A stretch of 11,953 nt of DNA from Gemmatimonadota bacterium (GCA_003221075.1 QHUF01000133.1:1-11953), one strand, 5' to 3'. Numbered from the stretch's first letter, positions 1 through 7,425 are shown. The notes: generated by a model not told the origin, from the letters alone. Numbers and translations: made by a program.

Positions 1-1308
1 GATGTCGCTCTGGAACAAGATCCTGGCGGAGGGGACGTAGACTGCGAGCATCCCTTCGGCGTGTACGGTGGGAAAGCGGTACGCAACGACCTGCCCGTCA
101 CCTCTGCCAATGACCAAACTGTCTTCCACCCCGCTTATCGCCGGGAGCGGCGGGCGGGCGGGGCCGAGCCGCCGTGACAGGATGTCGGGACGAATGGTCT
201 TCCGCGCCGTGGCGATTGACCGAACGAAGCTCACGTTCCGCGCCTGGGTCACGACCGGCACGCCGGCGGCAAGTACGGCCCGCAACCCACCCGAATGATC
301 CCAGTGATGATGCGTATTGATGACCAGGCCCACGGCCTTGCCGGGGAATCGGGAGCGCAGTGTGTCGAGCATCGCCTCCATACGCAACGCGCTGAGCGGT
401 GCCTCGACCACGAGCAGGCGAGTCCCCTGATCCACGATCAGCGAATGATGCGTGCCGCCTTCGGCGCGCCACACATTCGGAGCGAGCTCGACGAGCGTCA
501 CGACCACCGGCGGCGGCGTCGGGTCGCTCCGCTGCGCGCGCGCGGCGATCGAGTCGGGAATCGCGAACATGGTATCGGGCAGCTCGGGATTCGCATTGAC
601 GGCCGTGGCCACGTTTTGGGTCTGCAGCCGGTTATTCACCTCGATATCGACTTGCCGCGGAAACAGCACGCCGCCGGCGTCCTGCCAGCGCGTGAACGCG
701 GTGCGCGTCACGCGATCGCCGAGGACCGGATCGTCGGTGAGCGTCTCGGTGAGGACGAGCAGTCCCGAGCGGCGATCGAAAAAGAGATCGAGCGTATCGA
801 GGCCCGCGGCGTAGCGGACGCCGTCCAGTGGTTCGTCACGCCAACGCCGGACGGGGATGGCGCGCAAGGCGGCGGGGTTATCGAGCGCCGTGATCAACAA
901 GCGTTCCGGCGTACGGCGGATGAACCGTTCGACGGCGGCAACCTGCCCGGGGTTGTCCGGCGCCGGCACGCCGTTGGTCTCCGTCATCCCGATGCTGCCG
1001 GCGATCACGCGGCGAACCTTGTTGACGGCACCGGTTGGGTTGCGTCCCTCGGTCGTGATCAGCACGCGGTTGCCCGCGTAGTCCGTCACCTGCCGGCCGA
1101 TCGTCAAATTGGCTCGCGCCGGGGAGGCCGGCGTCTCTTCCTGTCCAAGTGCAAACATCGCCTGGTAGAAGTCGATCGCGGAACCACGCAGCCCGCGCAC
1201 TGCCGTCTCTCCGCCCATCGCGGTGACGGCGCGCGCGACGAGGTCGCGTGGAGCAGGGGTTTGTGCGAGTGTTGAGAGCACGAGGAGCGGGACGGCCAAC
1301 ACGGTCAT
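1..1308 (-). CDS. Secreted MBL-fold metallo-hydrolase, C-terminus beyond window
   Basis: Reading the minus strand from ATG at 1308, the frame is open to base 1 (436 codons), so the C-terminus lies outside. The N-terminus (MTVLAVPLLVLSTLAQTPAP) looks like a short signal peptide, implying a periplasmic enzyme. Residues ~20-265 form an extension without catalytic motifs, as in many MBL proteins of Gemmatimonadota and Acidobacteriota. The MBL domain follows from ~270. It carries the metal-binding H-x-H-x-D-H motif as H333, H335, D337, H338 (within NTHHHWDHSGG), a later His at 416 (TVHAEGM) and the bridging-type Asp at 435 (QSDI). These support a di-metal hydrolase. The substrate cannot be told from sequence; a beta-lactamase is only one possibility within this broad fold. 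A GGAGG ribosome site (minus strand, ~1317-1313) precedes the start. The gene is divergent from the DinB gene at 1372. Confidence 0.9.
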   Translation of the reverse strand, partial: MTVLAVPLLVLSTLAQTPAPRDLVARAVTAMGGETAVRGLRGSAIDFYQAMFALGQEETPASPARANLTIGRQVTDYAGNRVLITTEGRNPTGAVNKVRRVIAGSIGMTETNGVPAPDNPGQVAAVERFIRRTPERLLITALDNPAALRAIPVRRWRDEPLDGVRYAAGLDTLDLFFDRRSGLLVLTETLTDDPVLGDRVTRTAFTRWQDAGGVLFPRQVDIEVNNRLQTQNVATAVNANPELPDTMFAIPDSIAARAQRSDPTPPPVVVTLVELAPNVWRAEGGTHHSLIVDQGTRLLVVEAPLSALRMEAMLDTLRSRFPGKAVGLVINTHHHWDHSGGLRAVLAAGVPVVTQARNVSFVRSIATARKTIRPDILSRRLGPARPPLPAISGVEDSLVIGRGDGQVVAYRFPTVHAEGMLAVYVPSARILFQSDI

Positions 1309-1312
1309 AGGG

Positions 1313-1317
1313 CCTCC
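1313..1317 (-). promoter_or_regulatory. Ribosome binding site of the MBL-fold gene
   Basis: On the minus strand GGAGG lies five bases before the ATG at 1308. It supports that start, which also gives a plausible signal peptide. The 63-bp divergent gap to the DinB start holds this site, the opposing AAGGAGG and presumably promoters for both genes. I could not place convincing -35/-10 pairs there. Confidence 0.6.
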
Positions 1318-1357
1318 GGGATGTCACGAAACCTGACCCCGGTGTGCCCGACCCGGC

Positions 1358-1365
1358 AAGGAGGG
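1358..1365 (+). promoter_or_regulatory. Strong Shine-Dalgarno deciding the DinB start
   Basis: AAGGAGGG ends six bases before ATG 1372. The same frame has an in-frame ATG at 1321 that would add 17 residues unlike the family, but that ATG has no comparable site. Translation from 1372 is therefore preferred. Confidence 0.75.
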
Positions 1366-1371
1366 CACGTC

Positions 1372-1926
1372 ATGAATGCTGACACCCAGTCGATGCTCGA
1401 TCAGATCGAGGCCATCAAGGCGGACGGGCGGGCGGTGACGGCCGGCCTCACCGACGATCAGCTGAATTGGCATTTCACCGAAGGCAGCTGGTCGATCCTC
1501 GATTGTCTGCAACACCTGAACGTGAGCGTCACGCAGACACTGCCGGCGTTCGACCGCTCCATCGCCGAGGGACGGGAGAAGGGACAGACGTCGAATGGGC
1601 CGTTCCGCTATGGCTGGTTCGCGCGGATGATCGCGAGATCCATGGAGCCGCCCCCCAAGTGGCGCATGCGCGCGCCCAAGCTGATTCGCGTCGCTCCGGC
1701 CTCGACCCGCCGCAGCGCGGAGGTGCTGCCGGAGTTCGCCCGGGTTCGGGATCAGCTGGGCGAGCGCGTGCGGCAGGCCGACGGCCTGGATCTGGCGCAT
1801 GTCCGGCTGACATCGCCGGTTAACCGCCTGCTGCGCGTGCCGTTGGGCACCTACTTCAACTTCATTCTGGCCCACGACCGCCGTCACCTCTGGCAAGCCC
1901 GGAACGTCCGCAACCGCCTCGCTTGA
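1372..1926 (+). CDS. DinB-family putative metal-dependent protein
   Basis: A 184-residue soluble protein resembling the DinB/YfiT four-helix-bundle superfamily. These proteins bind a metal with three histidines; members include thiol-dependent transferases, but most have no known reaction. The likely ligands are H48, in the helix reading WSILDCLQHLN, and H168 and H172, in HDRRHLWQ near the C-terminus. This is the usual spacing (one early, two late). The start at 1372 is chosen because of the AAGGAGG site just upstream. There is no signal peptide or membrane segment, so it should be cytoplasmic. The stop TGA (1924-1926) lies inside the TTGACA taken as the -35 element of the next operon. The gene is divergent from the MBL gene and no partner indicates its substrate. 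Confidence 0.85.
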   Translation: MNADTQSMLDQIEAIKADGRAVTAGLTDDQLNWHFTEGSWSILDCLQHLNVSVTQTLPAFDRSIAEGREKGQTSNGPFRYGWFARMIARSMEPPPKWRMRAPKLIRVAPASTRRSAEVLPEFARVRDQLGERVRQADGLDLAHVRLTSPVNRLLRVPLGTYFNFILAHDRRHLWQARNVRNRLA

Positions 1927-1950
1927 CAAGAAACCCCCCAATGCTACTTT
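1923..1950 (+). promoter_or_regulatory. Probable promoter of the BlaI/M56/DUF5916 operon
   Basis: A perfect TTGACA (1923-1928) is followed after 16 bp by TACTTT (1945-1950). The latter is preceded by TGC, giving an extended -10 form (TGnTACTTT). The -10 match to consensus is only 3 of 6, so its exact placement is uncertain. The putative -10 falls within the first palindromic operator, which suits repression by occlusion. The -35 overlaps the stop codon of the DinB gene. Confidence 0.5.
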
Positions 1951-1978
1951 CTTAGCAGTAAGTGCTAATTTTTTAGCA
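1942..1978 (+). promoter_or_regulatory. Two BlaI-type operator palindromes
   Basis: Two 16-bp inverted repeats of the form TGCTA-N6-TAGCA lie at 1942-1957 (TGCTACTTTCTTAGCA) and 1963-1978 (TGCTAATTTTTTAGCA). Their centres are 21 bp apart, about two helical turns, so two repressor dimers could bind the same DNA face. They lie directly upstream of a BlaI/MecI-type gene. That family binds short dyads, often paired, at its own promoter. A 7-bp inverted repeat (CCCCCAA 1935-1941, TTGGGGG 1987-1993) brackets the pair. Confidence 0.8.
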
Positions 1979-2000
1979 TCCAACCGTTGGGGGATCGGCA

Positions 2001-2390
2001 ATGTCCAAAGAAACGAATACCCAGCTGAGCCGTCGGGAACGGGAGATCATGGACGTGATTTATCGTTCCGGCCGCGCCACCGCCGCCGAGGTGCTCGATC
2101 AGCTCCCCGATCCGCCGACTTATTCCACCGTACGCGCGCTGCTGCGGGTGCTCGAGGAGAAAGGGCATCTGCGCCACGAGGAAGACGGCCCCCGCTACGT
2201 GTTCGTGCCGACGGTCCCGCGCGAACGCGCTAGGGCATCGGCGCTTCGCCAGCTGCTGCACACGTTCTTCGACGGTTCCACCGAGCAGGCCGTCGCGGCG
2301 CTGCTCGATCTCTCTTCCACACGCCTCTCCGACGCGGAATTGGCTCGCTTGAGCCAGCTCATCGCTGACGCGCGGAAGGAGGGCCGCTGA
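2001..2390 (+). CDS. BlaI/MecI/CopY-type transcriptional repressor
   Basis: A 129-residue protein of typical length for this family. The N-terminal winged helix (residues ~8-72) includes LSRREREIMDVIYRSGRATA and the recognition stretch TYSTVRALLRVLEEKGHL, followed by the wing (EEDGPRYVFVPTV). The C-terminal ~45 residues are the helical dimerisation part. Family members repress their own operon as dimers and are inactivated by proteolysis when the partner M56 membrane protease is activated. A purine-rich GGGGGA (1989-1994) precedes the ATG by six bases. The protease gene starts one base after this stop, so the two are co-transcribed. Paired dyads upstream support autoregulation. No beta-lactamase gene is nearby, so the inducer need not be a beta-lactam. 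Confidence 0.93.
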   Translation: MSKETNTQLSRREREIMDVIYRSGRATAAEVLDQLPDPPTYSTVRALLRVLEEKGHLRHEEDGPRYVFVPTVPRERARASALRQLLHTFFDGSTEQAVAALLDLSSTRLSDAELARLSQLIADARKEGR

Positions 2391-2391
2391 T

Positions 2392-4572
2392 ATGATCGCG
2401 ATCCTCGCTGATGCCTTTGTCAAAGCGACGGTACTTCTCGTGCTGGCCGCTGTGGTGACGGTGTTCCTACGCCGCTCTCCCGCGTCGCTGCGCCACCTCG
2501 TGTGGACACTCGCGTGCGGTGGTGTGCTCGCGCTGCCCCTCGCATCCGCGTTGTTGCCCAACTGGCGCCTCGCCGCCTGGCCCCGTCTCGATGTGCCGGT
2601 TGCGTTCGATGCCGAGCAACTCGCTCCGCAAGCGTCGGAACAGGACCCGAAGCCGGCGCCGCCCGTCGTACCGACCGCGCATGCGACCATTCCGCCAACA
2701 TCCGCCGCCGGAGAAACAGAGCCGGTTCGCTGGCGCCTGACTCCCGACTGGACCACGCTCGTGGTCCCGGTATGGCTCAGCGGCGTCGGGGCTGTGCTGA
2801 TCCTGCTCGCCGTCGGGATGGCGCGGATCATGTGGCTCGATCGCGTCACACGGCCCGTGGAGGACGAAGCATGGCTCGTTCTGGTCGACGAGCTGTCACT
2901 GGAGTTGGGCCTCACCCGCCACATCCGGTTGCTGCAGGCGACGGGCCCCGCGATGCCGATGACGTGGGGCATTCGCCGGCCCGCGATTCTGCTGCCCGCG
3001 GAAGCCGACAGCTGGACCGCCGAGCGGAGGCGCGACGTGCTGCTGCACGAGCTGGCGCACGTGAAGCGCCACGACTTCCTCATTCAGCTGGTCGCGCGTA
3101 TCGCGTGCGCCGTCTACTGGTTCCATCCGATGGTGTGGCTCGCGGCCACGCGCCTGCGTGAAGAGCGCGAGCGCGCCTGCGACGATCATGTGCTGCGCGC
3201 CGGCGCCACGCCGTCCGCATACGCCTCGCATCTGCTCGAGATCGCGCGCGGGTTACGTGCGGCGCGGGCGACCTCGCTGGCCAGTGTGGCAATGGCGCGG
3301 CCGGCACAGCTCGCGAACCGGCTGATCGACGTGCTCGACACGGGGCGGTGCCGCGACACGCTGTCCGCGCGCGCCGCGCTGCCGGCCTGGTTGGCGGCGA
3401 TCGCCGTTGTCGTGCCGCTGGCGGCCGCCGCGCCCCGAGTTGCGGAACCAGCCGGACGTTCCAGCGCGATCGACACCATTACGCGCCTCCCCTCGCCGAT
3501 GCCGATGAGTCGTCGCGCGTCCCCGCCGAAGCGCTTGGTGATGACCGATTCACTACGCGGCTGCTCGGGCGAAACACGGCATTCGCATACCAGCACGTCG
3601 ATCGAGAATGACGACGTGACGATCAGCTTCACGCTGGGAAATTGCACGATCAAGCTGTCCTCGGTCGGCAAATTCGAATTCAATGACGACTTCACGGACA
3701 TCGCGTCCGTGGCGAACGGCGGCCAGGTGGTCGTCGATGTGGATTATGGGGCGCACGATCGGCGCCTGACCGTCCGGCCCGGCGAGCGGATCTACAAGGT
3801 CGATGGGGACGTTCGGCCCTTCGACGCCGAGGCCAAGAGCTGGTTCAGCGAGACCATGACCTATCTCTTCCGGCGCACGGGCTACATGGCCGAAGAGCGC
3901 GCTCGCTGGATTCTGAACCACCGCGGCATTCAAGGGCTGATCGATGAGCTCGGCCAGCTCTCGGGCGACTACACCCGGCGGATCTACTATCAGGCCGCGG
4001 TGGAGAGCGGCAAGCTCGACGCGGCGGGGTACGAGCGGCTCGTCACGCTTGCCGGACAGACGATCAGCAGCGACTACGAGCTCGCCGAGTTCCTGATCGC
4101 CGTTTCGAAGACACAGCCGCTGACGGAACGGATGCAGGCGGGATTCGTCACGGCGGCGAAATCGATCAGCTCGGACTACGAGCGGCATCGCGTGCTGGCC
4201 GCCGCGTTGTCGCGTCCTGGCCTGACGCCGGCCATCGAGGCCGGAATGCTCGACGCAGCGGGGGACATCAACTCCGACTACGAGCTGGCGACCCTGCTGA
4301 TCGAAGTGAACGCGGCCCGCCCGATCGACGAAGCGGTACGGCCCGCGTTCTTCAAGGCCGCGAACTCGCTGCAGTCCGACTACGAACACCGGCGGGTCCT
4401 GGACGCGGTCGTTGCCCGGCAGGGTACCCCCCCCCGCCATGCTCGCCGACGTGCTGACCTCGGCCAAGTCGATCGGCTCCGACTACGAGCTGGCCGAGCT
4501 GCTGTCCAAGGTCGGTGGGTCCTACGTGCTGGACGATGCGCTGCGGCCGGCGTTTTTCGCGGCCACGAGTAA
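2392..4572 (+). CDS. M56 (BlaR1-type) membrane zinc protease, frame interrupted at C9 tract
   Basis: The frame as sequenced gives 726 residues; the intended gene probably runs to 4831 (812 residues with one C removed at 4427-4435). Predicted membrane segments are at ~4-26, 33-55, 121-145 and 330-350. The M56 catalytic motif HELAH is H219-H223, followed by the family motif ERACDDH (E260-H266). Family knowledge: such proteases transmit a periplasmic signal across the membrane and trigger cleavage of the BlaI-type repressor. After the last membrane segment comes a beta-rich part (~365-450), then a linker helix region and tandem 34-residue repeats, presumably periplasmic. I see no penicillin-binding sensor domain as in classical BlaR1. 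The last ~45 residues before 4572 are out-of-frame sequence unlike the repeats. A real mutation would give a truncated sensor; a sequencing slip is equally possible. Confidence 0.88.
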   Translation: MIAILADAFVKATVLLVLAAVVTVFLRRSPASLRHLVWTLACGGVLALPLASALLPNWRLAAWPRLDVPVAFDAEQLAPQASEQDPKPAPPVVPTAHATIPPTSAAGETEPVRWRLTPDWTTLVVPVWLSGVGAVLILLAVGMARIMWLDRVTRPVEDEAWLVLVDELSLELGLTRHIRLLQATGPAMPMTWGIRRPAILLPAEADSWTAERRRDVLLHELAHVKRHDFLIQLVARIACAVYWFHPMVWLAATRLREERERACDDHVLRAGATPSAYASHLLEIARGLRAARATSLASVAMARPAQLANRLIDVLDTGRCRDTLSARAALPAWLAAIAVVVPLAAAAPRVAEPAGRSSAIDTITRLPSPMPMSRRASPPKRLVMTDSLRGCSGETRHSHTSTSIENDDVTISFTLGNCTIKLSSVGKFEFNDDFTDIASVANGGQVVVDVDYGAHDRRLTVRPGERIYKVDGDVRPFDAEAKSWFSETMTYLFRRTGYMAEERARWILNHRGIQGLIDELGQLSGDYTRRIYYQAAVESGKLDAAGYERLVTLAGQTISSDYELAEFLIAVSKTQPLTERMQAGFVTAAKSISSDYERHRVLAAALSRPGLTPAIEAGMLDAAGDINSDYELATLLIEVNAARPIDEAVRPAFFKAANSLQSDYEHRRVLDAVVARQGTPPRHARRRADLGQVDRLRLRAGRAAVQGRWVLRAGRCAAAGVFRGHE

Positions 4573-4831
4573 TCTCAGCTCGGACTACGAGCACGGCCGC
4601 ACCCTGCTCAGCATCGTCGATCGTGGCCAAATGCCGCGGCCGGTCGTGCTAGCGGTGCTGGAGTCGGCGAAGACGATGTCGTCCGATCACGAGTTGTCGG
4701 AGTTGTTGCTCGCGGTCATCAGCAAAGTACAGATGGACGACACGATCCGCGCGGCCATCCGCGCCAACGCAGCATCACTCAGCTCGCAGTACGATCGCGG
4801 CCGGGTGTTCGAGGCGCTGGCCCGCGATTGA
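4412..4831 (+). pseudogene. C-terminal part of the M56 protease, +1 frame after the C9 tract
   Basis: From about 4436 this frame continues the 34-residue repeat array left by the upstream frame. It adds the second half of one unit, then three full units beginning at 4475, 4577 and 4679, and a final partial unit from 4781. Removing one C from the C9 run joins it to the 2392 frame, with the reading VVARQGTPPAMLADVL across the joint. The nominal ATG at 4412 precedes the joint and is in non-native sequence, so this is unlikely to be an independent gene. It ends in TGA 4829-4831, which overlaps the TTG start of the next gene. Confidence 0.85.
4427..4435 (+). other. C9 homopolymer at the frame break
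   Basis: Nine consecutive C bases inside the repeat region. The frame before it encodes repeats up to GTPP; the frame after it continues the repeats one base later. A C8 tract would give an uninterrupted 812-residue protein and a repeat unit of exactly 34 residues here, equal to its neighbours. The run is therefore one base too long relative to the coding expectation. Confidence 0.9.
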
Positions 4832-7425
4832 ACCTCGTCGCGGTGTGCCTGGCCGCCTCGGTCGCGCTGCAGACGAGCGAGGCGCCACCAGCTAAACAGA
4901 TCAGGGCGACGCGCCTGCGCACGTCCATCAGCCTGGATGGGCGGCTCGACGAGGCGGCATGGACGCAGGCGGTGTGGATCAGCGACTTCGTACAGAAACG
5001 GCCGCGCGAAGGTGCGGCTCCCAGCGACAGCATGCGCATCGCGATTTTCTACGACGACGATGCGATCTACGTCGGCGCGCGGATGTTCAGCCGCGACCCT
5101 TCCAAGATCCAGGCGCCGCTTTCACGCCGCGACAATACCTTCCAGTCTGAGCGCATGTGGGTGTCGTTCGACAGCTACCACGACAAGCGCACCGCGTACT
5201 CGTTCGGCGTCTCGGCGTCCGGAGTGCGGGCGGACTGGTATCATGCATCGGACGATGAGAACGACATCAACTGGGGGTTCGACCCGGTCTGGGAGGCGAA
5301 AGCGAACATCGACGCCCTCGGCTGGACCGTGGAGATGCGCATCCCCTTTTCGCAGCTCCGCTTCACCAATCAGGCGGTCCAGGTCTGGGGCTTCAACGCC
5401 AACCGCTGGAATCCCGTCACGAGCGAGGACGACTACTGGATCCCGGTGCCCACCAATCGTAGGGGATGGTCGTCGTTCATGGGGGAGCTCGTGGGCATCG
5501 AGGGGATCAAGCCGACGCGCCGGCTCGAAGTGATGCCCTACGGGGCCGCCGATTCGCGGGTGCTGAGCGACGTCCACCCGGATGATCCGTTCAACGATCG
5601 GGTCAACTTTGCCGGTCGCGTCGGCGCCGACGTGAAGATGGGTCTCGGCCCCAACATCACGCTCGATGGGACGGTGAATCCCGATTTCGGTCAGGTCGAG
5701 GCCGATCCGGCGTTCGTGAACCTGAGTGGGTTCGAGCAGTTCTTCGATGAACGGCGGCCCTTCTTCACCGAGGGTAACCAGCTGCTGCGCGGGAACGGGC
5801 CGAGCTATTTCTACTCCCGCCGCATCGGCGCGCGGCCCGGCTGCAATGCGAGCGGGGATTTTGTGGATTGCCCGCACAACGCCACGATCCTCGGCGCCGC
5901 CAAGGTCACGGGGCGGCTCGCCACCGGAATGTCACTCGGTGCCCTGACTGCGGTCACGTCGCGCGAATGGGCGCGGACCTACGACAGCGCGTCGCAGACG
6001 TTAAGCCGCACCGTCGTCGCGCCCCCGGCGGGTTATGGTGTCGTTCGCCTGCAGCAGGAATTCGGTGCCTCGAAGTCGGTCGTCGGCGTCACACTCACCA
6101 CGGTGCACCGTGATCTCGACAGCCTGCTGGCTCCGAACTACAGCAGGCATGCGTATGCGGGCGGCGCGGATTGGGTGCTGCGCTGGGACCGCGGCGCGTA
6201 CGAGCTGCGCGGCTACACGGGGTTCACCCACCTGCGCGGCGACGCGCGTGACATCAACCGCGTGCAACGCTCCCCGGTGCACTACTTCCAACGTCCCGAT
6301 GCCCGCTACCTGACGTACGACTCCACCCGCACCACGTTCACTGGCTCCGTTGCGGACATCTGGTTCCGGAAGACCAAAGGCAACTTGTTGTTCGATCTCG
6401 AATACGGCTGGGAATCACCGGCGTACGACCCGAACGACGCCGGACGGCTCGGCAATGCCGATGGCCGTACGGCGTTCGCGGGGATGATTTACCGGCAAAC
6501 GAAGCCGCGCGCCTGGTTTCAGAATTACGTCGCTACGCTGAGCGCATTCACGGAATACGACTTTGGGGGCGATCGGCAGGTCCTGCAGAGTCAGCTCTAT
6601 GGTGAGGTGACACTCAAGAATTTCTGGGACCTGAGCTCGTACGTCGACTACCAGCCGCGCTCGTTCGATCACTCGCAAACGCGCGGCGGCCCGACCATGG
6701 CGACGCCCGCATTCGCGAACTGGGTCGTGCGCCTTTCCAGCAAGTTCGGCGCTCGAACGGGGTGGGTGGCGCGCGTCTACTACGGAAAGGGTGAGCTCGG
6801 CGCCGAGACGTACCGGCTGAGCGGCGAGCTCTCGATTCGGCCGTCAACCCGCTTCCAGTTTTCCGTAACGCCCAACTATTTGCGGGATATCCACCCGCGC
6901 CAGTGGGTGATGACCGTCGATACGGGCGGATCGCCGGCAACGTACGGCTCGCGCTACGTCTTCAGTCCGATCGATCAAAGCACGTTCTTGATCGATTTGC
7001 GCGCGAATTATACCATCGGTCCCGATCTATCGGTCGAGCTGTGGGGCGAGCCGTTCGCCGCAAGCGGCCGCTACTACGGATTAGGGGAGCTCGCCGCGCC
7101 GCGCACGTTCAACTTGCGGCAGTACGGCACGAGCGGAACGACGATCACGCGCGATTCGGTCGGCGACTACACCGTCACCGACGGTCCTACGCACACGGTC
7201 GCGATTCCCAACCCCGACTTCAACGTCCTGTCATTCCGCAGCAACGCCGTGCTACGCTGGGAGTGGCGCCCCGGCAGCACGCTCTACATCGTCTGGGCCC
7301 AGAACAAGAATGGCTCGCAGTCCGTCGTGCGCGGAGTGGGCTTCGACGATCTGGCCCGATCGTTCGGAGCTCGAGGGGACAATTTCTTTGCGGTGAAGGT
7401 CAGCTACTGGATACCAGTGAACTAG
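4828..7425 (+). CDS. DUF5916 outer-membrane protein with N-terminal CBM9-like domain
   Basis: An 865-residue protein starting at TTG 4828, whose TTGA overlaps the TGA stop of the protease frame. No ATG or GTG further in keeps the signal peptide (MNLVAVCLAASVALQ). A weak GAGG at 4811-4814 is too distant to drive efficient initiation, so translational coupling is likely. Residues ~25-205 form a CBM9-like beta-sandwich: the ISLDGRLDEAAW opening, IAIFYDDDAIYVGARM, then WTVEMRIPFSQLRF. From ~225 onward is DUF5916, including the family stretch TLDGTVNPDFGQVEADPAFVN and FFDERRPFFTEG. Many alternating aromatic strands run to a C-terminus of FFAVKVSYWIPVN, as expected for an outer-membrane barrel. Its function is unknown; glycan binding or export is a family-level guess. 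The stop TAG overlaps the stop of the convergent ada gene. Confidence 0.92.
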   Translation: MNLVAVCLAASVALQTSEAPPAKQIRATRLRTSISLDGRLDEAAWTQAVWISDFVQKRPREGAAPSDSMRIAIFYDDDAIYVGARMFSRDPSKIQAPLSRRDNTFQSERMWVSFDSYHDKRTAYSFGVSASGVRADWYHASDDENDINWGFDPVWEAKANIDALGWTVEMRIPFSQLRFTNQAVQVWGFNANRWNPVTSEDDYWIPVPTNRRGWSSFMGELVGIEGIKPTRRLEVMPYGAADSRVLSDVHPDDPFNDRVNFAGRVGADVKMGLGPNITLDGTVNPDFGQVEADPAFVNLSGFEQFFDERRPFFTEGNQLLRGNGPSYFYSRRIGARPGCNASGDFVDCPHNATILGAAKVTGRLATGMSLGALTAVTSREWARTYDSASQTLSRTVVAPPAGYGVVRLQQEFGASKSVVGVTLTTVHRDLDSLLAPNYSRHAYAGGADWVLRWDRGAYELRGYTGFTHLRGDARDINRVQRSPVHYFQRPDARYLTYDSTRTTFTGSVADIWFRKTKGNLLFDLEYGWESPAYDPNDAGRLGNADGRTAFAGMIYRQTKPRAWFQNYVATLSAFTEYDFGGDRQVLQSQLYGEVTLKNFWDLSSYVDYQPRSFDHSQTRGGPTMATPAFANWVVRLSSKFGARTGWVARVYYGKGELGAETYRLSGELSIRPSTRFQFSVTPNYLRDIHPRQWVMTVDTGGSPATYGSRYVFSPIDQSTFLIDLRANYTIGPDLSVELWGEPFAASGRYYGLGELAAPRTFNLRQYGTSGTTITRDSVGDYTVTDGPTHTVAIPNPDFNVLSFRSNAVLRWEWRPGSTLYIVWAQNKNGSQSVVRGVGFDDLARSFGARGDNFFAVKVSYWIPVN

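Larger units (their letters stand above)
3961..4831 (+). repeat. 34-residue (102-nt) tandem helical repeat array in the M56 protein
   Basis: Units begin at 3961, 4066, 4168, 4270, 4372, 4475, 4577, 4679 and 4781, each with (S/N/Q/G)SDYE or a close variant. Spacing is 102 nt, except 105 nt for the first unit and 103 nt for the unit containing the C9 tract. Two unit types alternate: one reads SDYELAELL (4066, 4270, 4475, 4679) and the other SDYE(R/H)xRVL (4168, 4372, 4577, and 4781 as SQYDRGRVF). The second half of each unit is helical and ends in an AAKSI-like segment. DNA identity between units is moderate, so the array is diverged and under protein-level constraint. The pattern suggests a two-helix solenoid like TPR or HEAT, but I do not assign it to a named family. 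Confidence 0.88.

Noticed and set aside
295..1275. Long plus-strand open frame of 326 codons
   Set aside because: It lies antisense to the MBL-fold gene, whose minus-strand frame has a signal peptide, ribosome site and intact metal motif. The plus frame has low-complexity Arg/Gly/His composition typical of a high-GC shadow.
1321..1371. Upstream ATG extension of the DinB gene
   Set aside because: No ribosome site for ATG 1321, whereas AAGGAGGG sits six bases before ATG 1372, where the family-like sequence begins.
1935..1993. Outer CCCCCAA/TTGGGGG pair read as a terminator of the DinB gene
   Set aside because: The arms are 45 bases apart, with no T-run after the second arm; the operators between them explain the structure better.
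1965..3083. Minus-strand open frame of 372 codons opposite the BlaI and M56 genes
   Set aside because: Ser/Arg/Thr-rich shadow without recognisable motifs. The plus strand carries the winged helix and HEXXH protease.
3553..4467. Minus-strand open frame of 304 codons opposite the 34-residue repeats
   Set aside because: Its own periodicity is only the mirror of the plus-strand repeats; the plus frame has the conserved SDYE units.
3961..4831. 102-nt periodicity considered as a DNA minisatellite
   Set aside because: Units are diverged at DNA level but conserved at protein motif positions and keep frame, so the constraint is on the protein.
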